Assembly: GCA_963821815.1 (NCBI GenBank)
Contig: CAWGFG010000007.1
Span: forward strand, 1 to 64,000
Reading direction: 5' to 3'
Length of the DNA stretch: 64,000 nucleotides
Source of the DNA: JASGTU01 sp963821815
GTDB taxonomy: Bacteria > Chloroflexota > Anaerolineae > Caldilineales > Caldilineaceae
The position numbers were made by a program, and so were the translations under genes. Shown in pieces: positions 54,309 through 63,558 of this stretch. The notes beneath the pieces were generated by a model, which ran no database searches, was not told the origin of the DNA, and saw nothing but the letters and a program-made list of their open reading frames with translations. Each line of letters starts with the position of its first letter. Position 1 is the first letter of the stretch.

Positions 54309-55232
54309 ATGGCAGAACAAACACTCTCGACCAACACAACCAACAAGTATAAACGCAGCCGCCTGACTATTCGCCAAAGCGAGGCGATTCTTGGCTTCGT
54401 TCTGGTTATCCCGGTCGTAGTGTGTCTTCTCACGCTGGTTTTCTATCCGTTCTTCTTCGCAATCTGGATCAGCTTCACAGACCGCACCGTCGGCACCACG
54501 GGCAGCTTCGTCGGTCTAGCCAATTACGCCCGCCTGGCGCGCCAGTCCAGCTTTCAGGCGACAATTCGCAACACAATTGTCATTGTCGGCGCCGTACAGC
54601 TAGTTAAACTGTTCTTAGGAATTTCGATTGCCCTGCTGCTCAACCAGCAAATACGCTTCCGCCAGGGCTGGCGCGGTCTTATCCTGCTGCCCTGGGCTAT
54701 GCCCGCCTTCGTCGCCTACGTAACTTGGAAGCTACTCTATGCACCACAGGGAGGGGCGTTTAATTACATTCTAATCAACTCTGGGCTTGTCCATTCGCAC
54801 GTGGACTTTCTCGCTTCAAAGGAATACGCACGCGCAAGCGTCATCGTAGCGACGGCCTGGCGCGGCTTTCCATTCTGGGTCATCACTTTTCTGGCAGCCC
54901 TGCAAGCCGTACCGATGGAGATGTACGAAGCGGCGGCTATTGACGGCGCCGCGCCCTGGCAGCGCTTTCGCCATATCACCATACCCGGCATCCGCGACGT
55001 GGTGCTGCTTGTCGTCTTGCTTTCAACTATCTGGACCACCAACAGCTTTGAAAATATATGGCTGCTGACCCAGGGCGGACCCTCTGACACAACGATGACT
55101 TTCCCCGTTCTGGCTTACTTCGGTATGCAGAGCCTGCGTATTGGCGAAGCGGCTGCCGTATCCGTATCTATGATCCCGATCTTCGCCTTGCTGGCGCTGA
55201 TTGTCGCCAGAATTCTTCAGGACGAGAGCTAA
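54309..55232 (+). CDS. Sugar ABC permease (MalF/UgpA-like)
   Basis: A 307-residue membrane protein with about six helices ('AILGFVLVIPVVVCLLTLVF', 'LLPWAMPAFVAYVTWKLL'). The EAA loop is 'EMYEAAAIDGAAPWQRFRHI', the contact with the ATPase. I start at ATG 54309 (GAAGG just before) rather than GTG 54300. The stop is followed after two bases by the second permease. Confidence 0.92.
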   Translation: MAEQTLSTNTTNKYKRSRLTIRQSEAILGFVLVIPVVVCLLTLVFYPFFFAIWISFTDRTVGTTGSFVGLANYARLARQSSFQATIRNTIVIVGAVQLVKLFLGISIALLLNQQIRFRQGWRGLILLPWAMPAFVAYVTWKLLYAPQGGAFNYILINSGLVHSHVDFLASKEYARASVIVATAWRGFPFWVITFLAALQAVPMEMYEAAAIDGAAPWQRFRHITIPGIRDVVLLVVLLSTIWTTNSFENIWLLTQGGPSDTTMTFPVLAYFGMQSLRIGEAAAVSVSMIPIFALLALIVARILQDES

Positions 55233-55234
55233 AT

Positions 55235-56068
55235 ATGTTGGGTAAACTGGATTGGCGCAGAAGCATCATCTACTACACACTGCTTGTACTGATCGCCTTG
55301 GTGATCATCTTCCCCATCTACTATATGTTTCTCATTTCACTGAAGATGCCGAAAGACATCTATCGCTCACCTTCGCTTCTGCCCCTCAATGCTACCATCG
55401 CAAATTACATCGACCTGTTCACCAGGCTTGAATTCTACAAAAATATCGGCAACAGCATCGTCATCGCCACATCCGCCACCCTCATTTCGGTAAGCATCAG
55501 CAGCCTGGCTGCGTACAGTTTGATTCGGTTGCGATATCCGGGCCGAAACTTGGTGGGCAAGCTGATCTTATTCTCCTACCTGACGCCCGCCGCTCTGCTG
55601 TTTATTCCGCTCTCCGTAATCATCAACCAATTGCAACTGGGCAACTCGCGCATCGGCCTCATTTTCGTCTACCTCACCTTTTCTGCGCCGTTGAGCACGT
55701 GGCTGCTAATGGGCTTCTTTCGCAGCATTCCCGTTGATCTGGAAGAGCAGGCAATGGTAGACGGTTCTACCCGCATCTACGCCCTCTTCCGCATTGTGCT
55801 GCCACTGGCCGCGCCCGGGCTTATGGCCGTCGCTATCCTCACCTTCACCAACGCCTGGAACGAGCTACTATTAGGTCTGATCTTCATCACATCACCCTCT
55901 AAGCAGACCGTACCCGTTGCCATGAGCTATCTCATCACCGGAGATGTCTTTCGCTGGGGTCTGATTATGGCGGGCGCGGTCGCGGCCGCGATTCCGGTCA
56001 TGATCCTCTACTTCTTGGGTCAGCGCTTCGTGGTGCAGGGTTTGGCTGCCGGCGGCGTGAAAGGATAG
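55235..56068 (+). CDS. Sugar ABC permease (MalG/UgpE-like)
   Basis: A 277-residue membrane protein. The EAA loop is 'DLEEQAMVDGSTRIYALFRI' and 'TFTNAWNELLLGLIFITSP' is typical of MalG-type permeases. GAGAG lies six bases before the ATG. It forms a heterodimer with the preceding permease. Confidence 0.92.
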   Translation: MLGKLDWRRSIIYYTLLVLIALVIIFPIYYMFLISLKMPKDIYRSPSLLPLNATIANYIDLFTRLEFYKNIGNSIVIATSATLISVSISSLAAYSLIRLRYPGRNLVGKLILFSYLTPAALLFIPLSVIINQLQLGNSRIGLIFVYLTFSAPLSTWLLMGFFRSIPVDLEEQAMVDGSTRIYALFRIVLPLAAPGLMAVAILTFTNAWNELLLGLIFITSPSKQTVPVAMSYLITGDVFRWGLIMAGAVAAAIPVMILYFLGQRFVVQGLAAGGVKG

Positions 56069-56326
56069 TCTGCACAGGGTATCTGCGGCTGCGGATGGGA
56101 CATGCGAGCTGCACCTCCTCGACTCGCTTGAGAAGACGGGATGCCCAGTCCATTACACCCACCGTGCGTGAACAAAGAAGAGGTCGTAGTCCGACTGATG
56201 CGCCATGAGCAGAGCAAGACGATTGCGTGTGCACCCCGTTTTTAGATCTCAACTGTGTAGCTACGGTATAAGAAATCACTTTCAACTCACAGCGAATACC
56301 GCCAAACCAACTAAAGGGAAAAAGGA

Positions 56327-57316
56327 ATGCGATACACAAAGTTAGGCAATTCCGATATCGATGTGTCAGTGGTTGCGTTGGGATGTTGGCCATTTGCCGG
56401 CGGCAGCGTATGGGGATATCAGGATGACAATGAGTCCATCGCCACTGCGCACGCCGCCCTGGATGCGGGGATCAATTTCTTTGACACGGCGGAGGGCTAT
56501 GAGAACGGCCAGTCAGAGCGTGTACTCGGAAGGGCGCTGGTAGACCGGCGTGAGAGGGCCGTTGTTGCCAGCAAAGTCAGCCCGAATCATCTGACGGCAG
56601 AAGGCGTGGTGCAAGCGTGCGAGGAGAGTCTGCGTAATTTGCAGACCGACTATATCGACCTCTATCAAATCCACTGGCCGAACCATGATCTCCCCTTGGC
56701 GGAGGCGGTTGATGCCCTTGAGAAGCTCAAGCAACAGGGGAAAATTCGTGCCATCGGTGTGAGCAATTTCGGCGTGCGCGACTTAACGGAGATGCTTTCA
56801 CTGGGGGAGTGCGTGACAAATCAGATGCCCTACAATCTGCTCTGGCGCGGGATCGAGGATGAGGTGTTGCCGCTCTGCCGCGAGAACAACGTCGGCATTC
56901 TTTGTTACAGCACCTTGGCGCAAGGACTGTTGACGGGGCGTTATGCCAGCGCGGATGAGGTGCCGGATGGGCTTTCGCGTACACGTCTCTTTTCGAGCCA
57001 GCGCCCCATGTCCAGCCATACCGACCCTGGTTGCGAAGCTGAAGTCTATGCATCACTAGAGAAGATTCGCCGTATTGCAGATGAGGCAGGCCCCTCCATG
57101 GCTGCCATGTCGATTGCGTGGGTGCGCCAGCAGGAAGGTGTGACATCCATGCTTGTTGGCGCGCGTAACCCCGATGAACTGGCGCAAAATATAGCCGACC
57201 AGGACTTGGTGTTATCCGAAGAACAGCTTTCGGAACTGGCGGCTGCCACCGAGTCTGTCAAAGAGTGTCTCGATGGAAACCTGGACATGTGGATGACGCC
57301 TTCTCGCCTGCGCTAG
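56327..57316 (+). CDS. Aldo/keto reductase
   Basis: A 329-residue NAD(P)H-dependent oxidoreductase with the AKR (alpha/beta)8 barrel. The catalytic tetrad is visible: Asp and Tyr in 'FFDTAEGYENGQSE', Lys in 'AVVASKVSP' and His in 'YQIHWPNHDLP'. Cofactor-binding 'IGVSNFG' and 'VGARNPDELAQN' are present. AAAAAGGA lies next to ATG 56327. It follows the sugar importer and faces the fucosidase gene, so it probably oxidises or reduces the released sugar, for instance L-fucose to its lactone. Substrate is inferred. Confidence 0.9.
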   Translation: MRYTKLGNSDIDVSVVALGCWPFAGGSVWGYQDDNESIATAHAALDAGINFFDTAEGYENGQSERVLGRALVDRRERAVVASKVSPNHLTAEGVVQACEESLRNLQTDYIDLYQIHWPNHDLPLAEAVDALEKLKQQGKIRAIGVSNFGVRDLTEMLSLGECVTNQMPYNLLWRGIEDEVLPLCRENNVGILCYSTLAQGLLTGRYASADEVPDGLSRTRLFSSQRPMSSHTDPGCEAEVYASLEKIRRIADEAGPSMAAMSIAWVRQQEGVTSMLVGARNPDELAQNIADQDLVLSEEQLSELAAATESVKECLDGNLDMWMTPSRLR

Positions 57317-57457
57317 CGGCTCGCTTCCTAGCCGTAAGCGTGCAACAACATACGACTGAACGGAAACAAGAAGGGCATTTCTTGGCACTCCTTCTATCCA
57401 TGGGGCGTAAACCCACTGCACGACACCATCAGATGAGAACCGGACGGTCAAAATCGT

Positions 57458-58909
57458 CTAGAAAGGCGGCTTGCGCACGATCTTCAACGTATAGGCATTG
57501 TCGCAGGGGCGCTTATCCGGCAGCCCAATAGTTAGCCCTTCGTGTGTCAATGACCACTGCAGCGGTTCATCCACGCCTAGCATCCATACGGACTCGATCT
57601 CGCTGGGATAGAGGGACTTTAGTGTCGCAACTGTGACTTCCTTGCCTGGCCATCCCAAACAGATGGCATACAGGGAGTCGTCTTTGACTGTGAAGCGAAT
57701 ATCCTCCGGCGTATACGCCACTTCCGCATCTTCCATGAAGCTGCCGCCCTTTGCCATCTGGGTGGGTCCCTCACCGTATGTCATCCACGCTGCAGTACCG
57801 TAGATGGCCTCTCCGTTCACCGCGAGCCACTTGCCGATCCCAGCCAGGAGATCCTGCGCGGGTTCCGGGATCTCCCCATCCGGCTTGGGTCCCACGTTGA
57901 GCAGCATGTATCCGTTTTTACTCACGTTGTCGACCAGATAGTGAACAAGTGTTTTCAAGGGCTTGTATCCGGTCTGCTTAAGGTAACCCCATCCTTGGCC
58001 GTCGTCCACCGTCGTATCGGTGATCCAGTCGTGGTAGGTCAATGTATCGAAGCGTCCCAATTCCAGATCGACTACGCCTGCGCCCGGCGCTAGATCGTGG
58101 CCCTTGTAGCTGATGACGACCTCGTTGCCCCATTCTTCGGATCGATTGTAGTAATAGGCCGCCATCTGGCGTTTGTAGTGCTCCTGCACGAACCTCAGAG
58201 CGAAGTCCCACCACATCAGGTCAGGGCGGTAGTTGTCAATCACTTCGATTGTCTTGCCCAGCCAAGCGTCGAGAAACTTCTGACTCGGCTGATCCATGGC
58301 CATCCAATAGTCGTTACGAGGAGTCGTATCTGGTGGATTGTCTGCCCATTCCATGTTGTGTGGTTCCCCATAAAGGCCGGCGTAATCGGGATTGGACGTA
58401 TCGAAATCGGTACGCCAGTGGGGATAGAACCACCAGTTCTCCGCGTGGTGCATGGCCACCATGAACTTCATATCTTGACGGCGAATGGCTCTGGCCAATT
58501 CGCCGACCACATCACGCTTCGGTCCCATGTTAGCTGCATTCCAGCTTGAATAGCTCGTCGGCCACATAGCAAAGCCGTCGTGATGTTCGGCGACCGGACC
58601 GGCGAATCGAGCACCGGCGCCTTTGAACATTTCCGCCCACTCGTCCGCGTCAAACTTGGCCCCTGTGAACTCAGGGATGAAATCCTTGTAGCCGAACTTG
58701 CCCGGATGCCCGTAGGTCTGCACATGATACGCATGCTGAGGCGTTCCCTCGATATACATGTTGTAGGGGTACCATGTGGCATTCGGCCCCCTAGCCGGCA
58801 CACTGTAGATTCCCCAGTGCGTGTAGATGCCAAATTTCGCCTCCTGAAACCACCGAGGCGTTGGGTGGTACTTCAGTGAATTCCACGCAGGTTGAAAAGT
58901 CATCGCCAT
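57458..58909 (-). CDS. Alpha-L-fucosidase, GH29 family
   Basis: A 483-residue glycoside hydrolase. GH29 features are 'RWFQEAKFGIYTHWGIYSVP', 'FAGPVAEHHDGFAMWPTSYS' and 'NYRPDLMWWDFALRFV', whose Asp is the likely nucleophile (usual motif LWFDG). 'GYMLLNVGPKPDGEIPE' closes the barrel and a beta domain follows. I choose ATG 58909, which has AAAGG just upstream; ATG 58957 and the longer frame to 59125 lack a site. There is no signal peptide, so it acts in the cytoplasm on imported fucosylated oligosaccharides. It is 266 bases downstream of the isomerase gene. Confidence 0.9.
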   Translation of the reverse strand: MAMTFQPAWNSLKYHPTPRWFQEAKFGIYTHWGIYSVPARGPNATWYPYNMYIEGTPQHAYHVQTYGHPGKFGYKDFIPEFTGAKFDADEWAEMFKGAGARFAGPVAEHHDGFAMWPTSYSSWNAANMGPKRDVVGELARAIRRQDMKFMVAMHHAENWWFYPHWRTDFDTSNPDYAGLYGEPHNMEWADNPPDTTPRNDYWMAMDQPSQKFLDAWLGKTIEVIDNYRPDLMWWDFALRFVQEHYKRQMAAYYYNRSEEWGNEVVISYKGHDLAPGAGVVDLELGRFDTLTYHDWITDTTVDDGQGWGYLKQTGYKPLKTLVHYLVDNVSKNGYMLLNVGPKPDGEIPEPAQDLLAGIGKWLAVNGEAIYGTAAWMTYGEGPTQMAKGGSFMEDAEVAYTPEDIRFTVKDDSLYAICLGWPGKEVTVATLKSLYPSEIESVWMLGVDEPLQWSLTHEGLTIGLPDKRPCDNAYTLKIVRKPPF

Positions 58910-59175
58910 TTGCCTTTCGCCGTCTTGTCCCGAAGCGTTGAATGTGTCAGCTTTCATTGTATTCACTCTATGAGTTATTGCAGCCCCCGAAATAATACAT
59001 TGTAAATTCTGTAATAGAGTAGAGGGCGTTGAAAAACCCCAGCTGCACGGATTGATAGCCGAACATTCTCCCCCTGCAGTTGCAACTGGAGTTTGCCTAT
59101 TGGGTGTTATATGCAAACAAGTCATCCATCGCCTTGTAACTGGTAAAGTGTTGACACAACAGCCCTCACCCTCTC

Positions 59176-59979
59176 CTACGCTGCCAGCACCTCCTGCGCG
59201 AAGGCCAAATCCTCTTGGATCAGCCGGTCGACTGCAGTCTCATCGCTGTACTCGGCAGTCAGGCAGATCGGCCCCGTATAGTTGATTTGGCGTAACTTGG
59301 ACGCCACGCGTGACCAGTTGGCCCGTCCTTGACGGCCCGACGTCCAATAGATCTTCCACTCGGCGATGACGGCTTCAGGGCCAGATGCACGACGCCAAAA
59401 CGCGTTCTTCAGATTAACGATGAGTAGACGGTCAGCGAGCACGTCGAGCGCCAGCTCCGGAGCCATACCCTCCAGTGCGTTGTGGGCTGCGTCCCAGATT
59501 GCGCCAAAGTAGCGTGCGTCGTAGTCCTGTAGGAGGTGGTGCAGCCCAAACTCGTGCACGCCCACAAAGCCACCCGCATGGTTCTGCACGCCAATGCGCA
59601 CATTGTACTGTTCGCAGAGATGCGCCGCTGAGTCGAGTTGCTGGCGCGCCGCCGCCTCTGCTTCCCAGTAGTTGGTGTCCCGGCAGTGAAACATGACCCG
59701 ATTCAGGGTTACCCCGGCCGCGGCGCAGGCAGCGTACAGGCGTTCGTCGTCTAGGGGCATATCCACGGTCACATTGAGAATCTTCACGTCCTGCGCTCCG
59801 AGGATTTCTACGGCCTTGGGCAGATCCTGCTCAATGGTCTCCGGTTGGCAAGCGAACCCTGGACGAACAGGGAGTTCGATCCATTGGAACCCCAGTTGAT
59901 GCACGTGCTCGGCCAGTTCGTAAAGCGTGAGCGACTTCCAAGGTTTGACAAAGACGGCCAAGGGATTAATGGTAGCCAT
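59176..59979 (-). CDS. Sugar phosphate isomerase/epimerase-like TIM barrel
   Basis: A 267-residue protein of the xylose isomerase-like/AP endonuclease 2 barrel family. Metal-binding residues fit 'IGVQNHAGGFVG', 'YFGAIWDAAHNALEGMAPE' and 'CLTAEYSDETAVD'. GAGGAA precedes ATG 59979. It lies 61 bases after the enolase-superfamily gene. An isomerase or epimerase step in the same sugar pathway is likely; the substrate is not evident. Confidence 0.85.
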   Translation of the reverse strand: MATINPLAVFVKPWKSLTLYELAEHVHQLGFQWIELPVRPGFACQPETIEQDLPKAVEILGAQDVKILNVTVDMPLDDERLYAACAAAGVTLNRVMFHCRDTNYWEAEAAARQQLDSAAHLCEQYNVRIGVQNHAGGFVGVHEFGLHHLLQDYDARYFGAIWDAAHNALEGMAPELALDVLADRLLIVNLKNAFWRRASGPEAVIAEWKIYWTSGRQGRANWSRVASKLRQINYTGPICLTAEYSDETAVDRLIQEDLAFAQEVLAA

Positions 59980-60040
59980 AAGGGTTCCTCGCTTCTATGG
60001 TTGGATCTGTTTGAGGATATAGCTTTGTGTGCACGCCGCC

Positions 60041-61457
60041 TTAGCCTGGCCCCATATCGTCGGCTTCCAACGCAGCGCGGAAACCGGGCATCCGGTCTAC
60101 CTGCATGCCCAGGCCCGGCCCGCGTAACGTAACGGTGGAGGCGACGCCGTTGCGGACGCGGTAGAGGTCAGAGTGGACGGACGCCGCTAGGTCATTGGCG
60201 GCGGGAAAAAATTGGCGCGAGTTGGCCTCGACGCCCAGGATGGTGTGGGTGCGCGCGGCCAGCCCCACCGACTCCAGCAGCGCCAGCGACGGATTGGTCA
60301 GGTCCTGAACGGCATAGGGGATCTGGGCTAGTTCCGCCATAGGCGACAAAGAGCAGATCGGAACTCAGGCACTTGCAGCTCTTGAGGGCAATACCTGACC
60401 ACCCCAACTCGCGTGCCAAGCCGAAGTCCTCGATACTGCTCAGGCTCTCGTCGATGAGAACCGGCTTGAGTTGTGCGATGGGACGCATATCCCAGCGTCT
60501 TGCGGTCAGATCGCGCTCAGTGGGCTGCTCGATATAGAGTACCTCGTCGTATACCTGGGGTGTCTGCTCGCGCAGCTTGCTCAGATACTCAACAATATAG
60601 TCGGGCGTTTCACACTGTTCGTTGGTGTCTGCGGTCAGATAGGGTCGCGCCGGCAGATCGGGACGGGCGGCGGCACGAATGTCATGGTAGATGCGCGATA
60701 CCTCCTGCGTGCGCGCCAGGTCCCAATCCAGGTTGCGGCCCTGCAGCTTGACTTTGAGACAGTAGACGCCGTCGCGCACGATCCAGTCGTCCAAAGAATT
60801 GGGAATACCGTCTTGGGGAAAGGCGTCCGTCACTTCGTCCCGGTGCAGCAGGTCTAGCCCGCCCACCAGGTGAAATACTGGAACCTGAGGTAGATAGTCC
60901 TGGCGCAAGAACTGTGACGGGTAGACGCCGTGGTAGTCTGGGCCCAAATAGTGCGACAGGTCAAACCTCATGTGCTCCGGGCCGTAGCCACAATAGGAGT
61001 CGATGCCATTGACTTTGCCGAAGGCGTCATGGAGGGCATGGTCAATCGGGCTGGCGGCGATGAGCGCGCCCAGGAAGGGCATCTCCTCGCCAGGCGTATG
61101 CTGCGCGCACAGCACTTGGTTGAGACGGCGCAACTCAGCCTCGGTCTCCATGAATCCTTCGAGAGGGTGGGTATAGTTCGGAAGAGCGGCGACAGTCTGG
61201 GCGTAAGCGTCCATTAGTTCGCGCATGACCCGGTTTTTGGCCTGATGGGGGGCGCGTGAAACCGGCCAGGCCCACAGGTCCATAAGAAACATGGCGCCCC
61301 ATCCTTCGGCGCGCACGCCGGCGTGGTTCTCCACGACCACGCGCACAAATCCGATGGGAATCTCCTCGACCACCACTGCGCCGAATTTGAGCGGCGTTCG
61401 GCAGCGGACGGGCGTCTTATAGGTTTGGATTTCAAGGACCTTGATATCACTGTTCAT
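60041..61457 (-). pseudogene. Enolase-superfamily dehydratase, frameshifted
   Basis: A mandelate racemase/muconate lactonizing-type protein. The Lys acid/base is in 'VYCLKVKLQG', metal ligands are in 'LTADTNEQC', 'LYIEQPTERD' and 'VLIDESLSS', and 'ALKSCKCLSSDLLFVA' is the last barrel strand motif. Directly after 'DLLFVA' the frame shifts: the reading that fits the family continues one frame over as 'MAELAQIPYAVQDLTNPSLA' to 'EANSRQFFPAAN' and stops at 60041. Deleting one base near 60341 would restore it. The uninterrupted frame instead runs out of register to 60192. A fuconate/galactarate-type sugar-acid dehydratase is the best guess. A sequencing error is possible. Confidence 0.8.
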
Positions 61458-61471
61458 GCGGCATCTCCAGC

Positions 61472-62476
61472 TTAGGCCATTATACGAAGGCGTTCGGGCG
61501 AAATGGCCAGGGCCAGTGGTTCACCGGCAAAGAAGCGGCGCATGTCTTCAGCCACACCTTCGACCAGACGTAGGCGGGATTCGGTAGTATAGGCCGAAAT
61601 ATGAGGAGTGAGGAACACATTGGGCAAATCACGGATGGGGTGATCAGGCGGCAGCGGTTCGTCGTCGAAGACGTCGATGGCGGCGCGGATGCGACCGGTC
61701 TCCAGTTCAGCGATGAGCGCGTCCTGGTCCAGCACCCACGTGCGGGCCGTGTTGACAAAGAGGGCCCCATCCTGCAGGGCGTTAAAATGAGCCGCGCCGA
61801 TCATGCACTTGGTTTCCGGTGTAGTGGGCGCATGGACTGAGACAATATCGCATTCGGCGAAGATTTCCTCGAGCGGAGCTTTACGCACACCCATCTGCTC
61901 AGCCTCCGCGTCATCCAGATAGGGGTCATAGACACGTACATCACAGCGGAAGGGCTTAAGCAGGGCGATAACACGGCGGCCAACCATGCTGGCCGAGACG
62001 ATGCCGACCTTCCTAAAGTAGACTTCATGTCCGTAGTCTTCCTGTGGTCCTTTCCAGCCACGTTCGACCTTCATGATCTTTTCATAGCGGAATAGATTGC
62101 GCTGCATACTCAACATGGCCCACAGGGTATATTCAGCTACGGAGTCGGCAATTAATGCGGCGCTGCTGACGACCACGATCCCGCGCTCCCAACCTTCGGG
62201 CGGCAAAAGCCGCTTGACGCTACCTGCGGCATGACCGACGATGCGCAGACTATCAGCTACGGTTAACAGTTCAGGTGTAAAAACTGGCGTGCCCCACGAT
62301 GTGACCACGGCTTCGGCGCCGGGCAACTGGGCGGCCAGCTCCGCAGGTGTCCAGTCGCGGTCCGTCTCGTTCCAGACGACCGTACCCAGGCTGGACAGGA
62401 TGGTTTTGGCCCGCTCCGACAGGATGTCCACGGCAAGACTGCGCCGGGGTAGAAAGATAATTTTTCGCTCAGACAT
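61472..62476 (-). CDS. D-isomer-specific 2-hydroxyacid dehydrogenase
   Basis: A 334-residue NAD-dependent dehydrogenase. Catalytic residues are Arg in 'FVNTARTWVLDQDAL', Glu in 'IDVFDDEPLPPDHP' and His in 'LTPHISAYTTES'. The nucleotide loop is 'KVGIVSASMVGRRVI', so the usual GxGxxG is SxSxxG. ATG 62476 has AAGGA upstream; the longer open frame to 62731 has none. It is first of four minus-strand genes and ends 14 bases before the enolase-superfamily gene, so it probably works on the same sugar acid or its cleavage product. Confidence 0.88.
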   Translation of the reverse strand: MSERKIIFLPRRSLAVDILSERAKTILSSLGTVVWNETDRDWTPAELAAQLPGAEAVVTSWGTPVFTPELLTVADSLRIVGHAAGSVKRLLPPEGWERGIVVVSSAALIADSVAEYTLWAMLSMQRNLFRYEKIMKVERGWKGPQEDYGHEVYFRKVGIVSASMVGRRVIALLKPFRCDVRVYDPYLDDAEAEQMGVRKAPLEEIFAECDIVSVHAPTTPETKCMIGAAHFNALQDGALFVNTARTWVLDQDALIAELETGRIRAAIDVFDDEPLPPDHPIRDLPNVFLTPHISAYTTESRLRLVEGVAEDMRRFFAGEPLALAISPERLRIMA

Positions 62477-62832
62477 GATAAGTTCCTTCGCTAGATAGAA
62501 ACAGATGAATGTGGGCGTGGGGCGTGTGCGGCTAGCCCTTGACGTTGGCGAGCAACTGGATAGACTCCCTATCATGGCTACTCGCCATAGTACCATGTCC
62601 AGCCCTCTGCGCGAACTAAATCGGTGCGAAGGCGTGCGACTGGGGCGGCCAAAAAGGGAGTCCAGATATGCATAGAGCGCTTGATTCCTAACTGCCAATG
62701 GGAATCTGGTAACCGCAATGCCACTTGTCAATGGCTTACAATGTAAAGAGGCCAGTGAGGGACGTTACTCGCAGCATAGGGGCAACCGCTTCTGTTCCCG
62801 CCAACGGGCCTGGATTTATGTTATTTTTCCGA

Positions 62833-62864
62833 CCCTGCTGCAACAAAAGTTGCAGCAGGGTTTT
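62833..62864 (+). terminator. Intrinsic terminator without an upstream gene
   Basis: CCCTGCTGCAAC (62833-62844), loop AAAA, GTTGCAGCAGGG (62849-62860), then TTTT: a perfect 12-bp stem with a T-run on the plus strand. No plus-strand coding gene precedes it within about 5 kb, so it may end a small RNA or be left from a removed gene or an element boundary. Confidence 0.7.
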
Positions 62865-62941
62865 CCGGCTTCGAACCCAGCCTGCAACAGCCGTCGTGCG
62901 GCCGAATTTGTGGCTCTTTGACGTACGCAATGGCGGCGAAT

Positions 62942-63075
62942 CAGGCGAAAAAACAGGCGCGTATCAGGCGCGTACTGTGCATGATTTAGGCGCGATTGAC
63001 CGCCCAAGAATGGGGTAAAAGATGGGAAAAACGGGCGCGAATTGTGCGCTATTGGCGTGGTAACAGGCGTATTTT
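62942..63075 (+). repeat. Short dispersed repeats, (C)AGGCGCG(T/A)
   Basis: Six related strings in about 130 bp: CAGGCGAAAA, CAGGCGCGTAT, CAGGCGCGTAC, TAGGCGCGATT, GGGCGCGAATT and CAGGCGTATT. They lie just upstream of the gene at 63109. They may be protein-binding sites or a degenerate repeat tract. Confidence 0.4.
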
Positions 63076-63108
63076 GCGAAGGCCGCAAACCCAGTGGAAG
63101 GGGGTTGA

Positions 63109-63552
63109 ATGGCGGGGTCAAAGCGAGCTAATCAGGAGCCCGTACACCTGTGTGAGGTGTGCGGGCAGCCGGCGCAACTCTACGTAACCCCATCATATCA
63201 GACGCTCGAAAGGGCGACGGGCGCGATTTTTTCTGAGGAGGACCTCAGCGCCGGCCACTGGTTCTGCGAGGAGCATGCCGACGACTACTGCCGGGTGCGC
63301 CTGCCGCATGTGGACGCCTACGATACCCTGGTCGTGCCGCGCTGGCAGATCACGGAAAGATTTGGTGACGGCATCGAACTGTTGGACGTCATCGACGAGG
63401 GCGTGCGCCTGGACATGACAGGAGTAGGGGAGGGCGAAGGCATGCACGTGGCCTTCTACGGCCGGGAAGAGGACGGCGAACAGACCGTCACCCATCTGGT
63501 CGTCACCCTGCCGATCGCTGACGGAAAGATGCCCGCGATTCTGGAGCCATAA
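63109..63552 (+). CDS. Hypothetical protein with Cys-rich N-terminus
   Basis: A 147-residue protein of unknown function. Its N-terminus has 'HLCEVCGQPAQLYVTPSYQ' and later 'GHWFCEEHADDYCR', a likely zinc-binding arrangement (CxxC with CxxH). The rest is acidic. It is followed after six bases by a second gene with good translation signals, so the two form an operon. Context suggests the edge of a phage-like module. Confidence 0.6.
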   Translation: MAGSKRANQEPVHLCEVCGQPAQLYVTPSYQTLERATGAIFSEEDLSAGHWFCEEHADDYCRVRLPHVDAYDTLVVPRWQITERFGDGIELLDVIDEGVRLDMTGVGEGEGMHVAFYGREEDGEQTVTHLVVTLPIADGKMPAILEP

Positions 63553-63558
63553 GGAGCA

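Larger units (their letters stand above)
62477..63108. other. Intergenic: orphan terminator and short-repeat field
   Basis: No gene is recognised. It contains an intrinsic terminator at 62833-62864 with no plus-strand gene in front, and a cluster of GGCGCG-type repeats at 62942-63075. The promoter of the minus-strand dehydrogenase operon should lie in the left part but was not identified. Confidence 0.5.

Noticed and set aside
62718..62921. Small coding gene in front of the orphan terminator
   Set aside because: The frame runs through the terminator stem and has no ribosome binding site.
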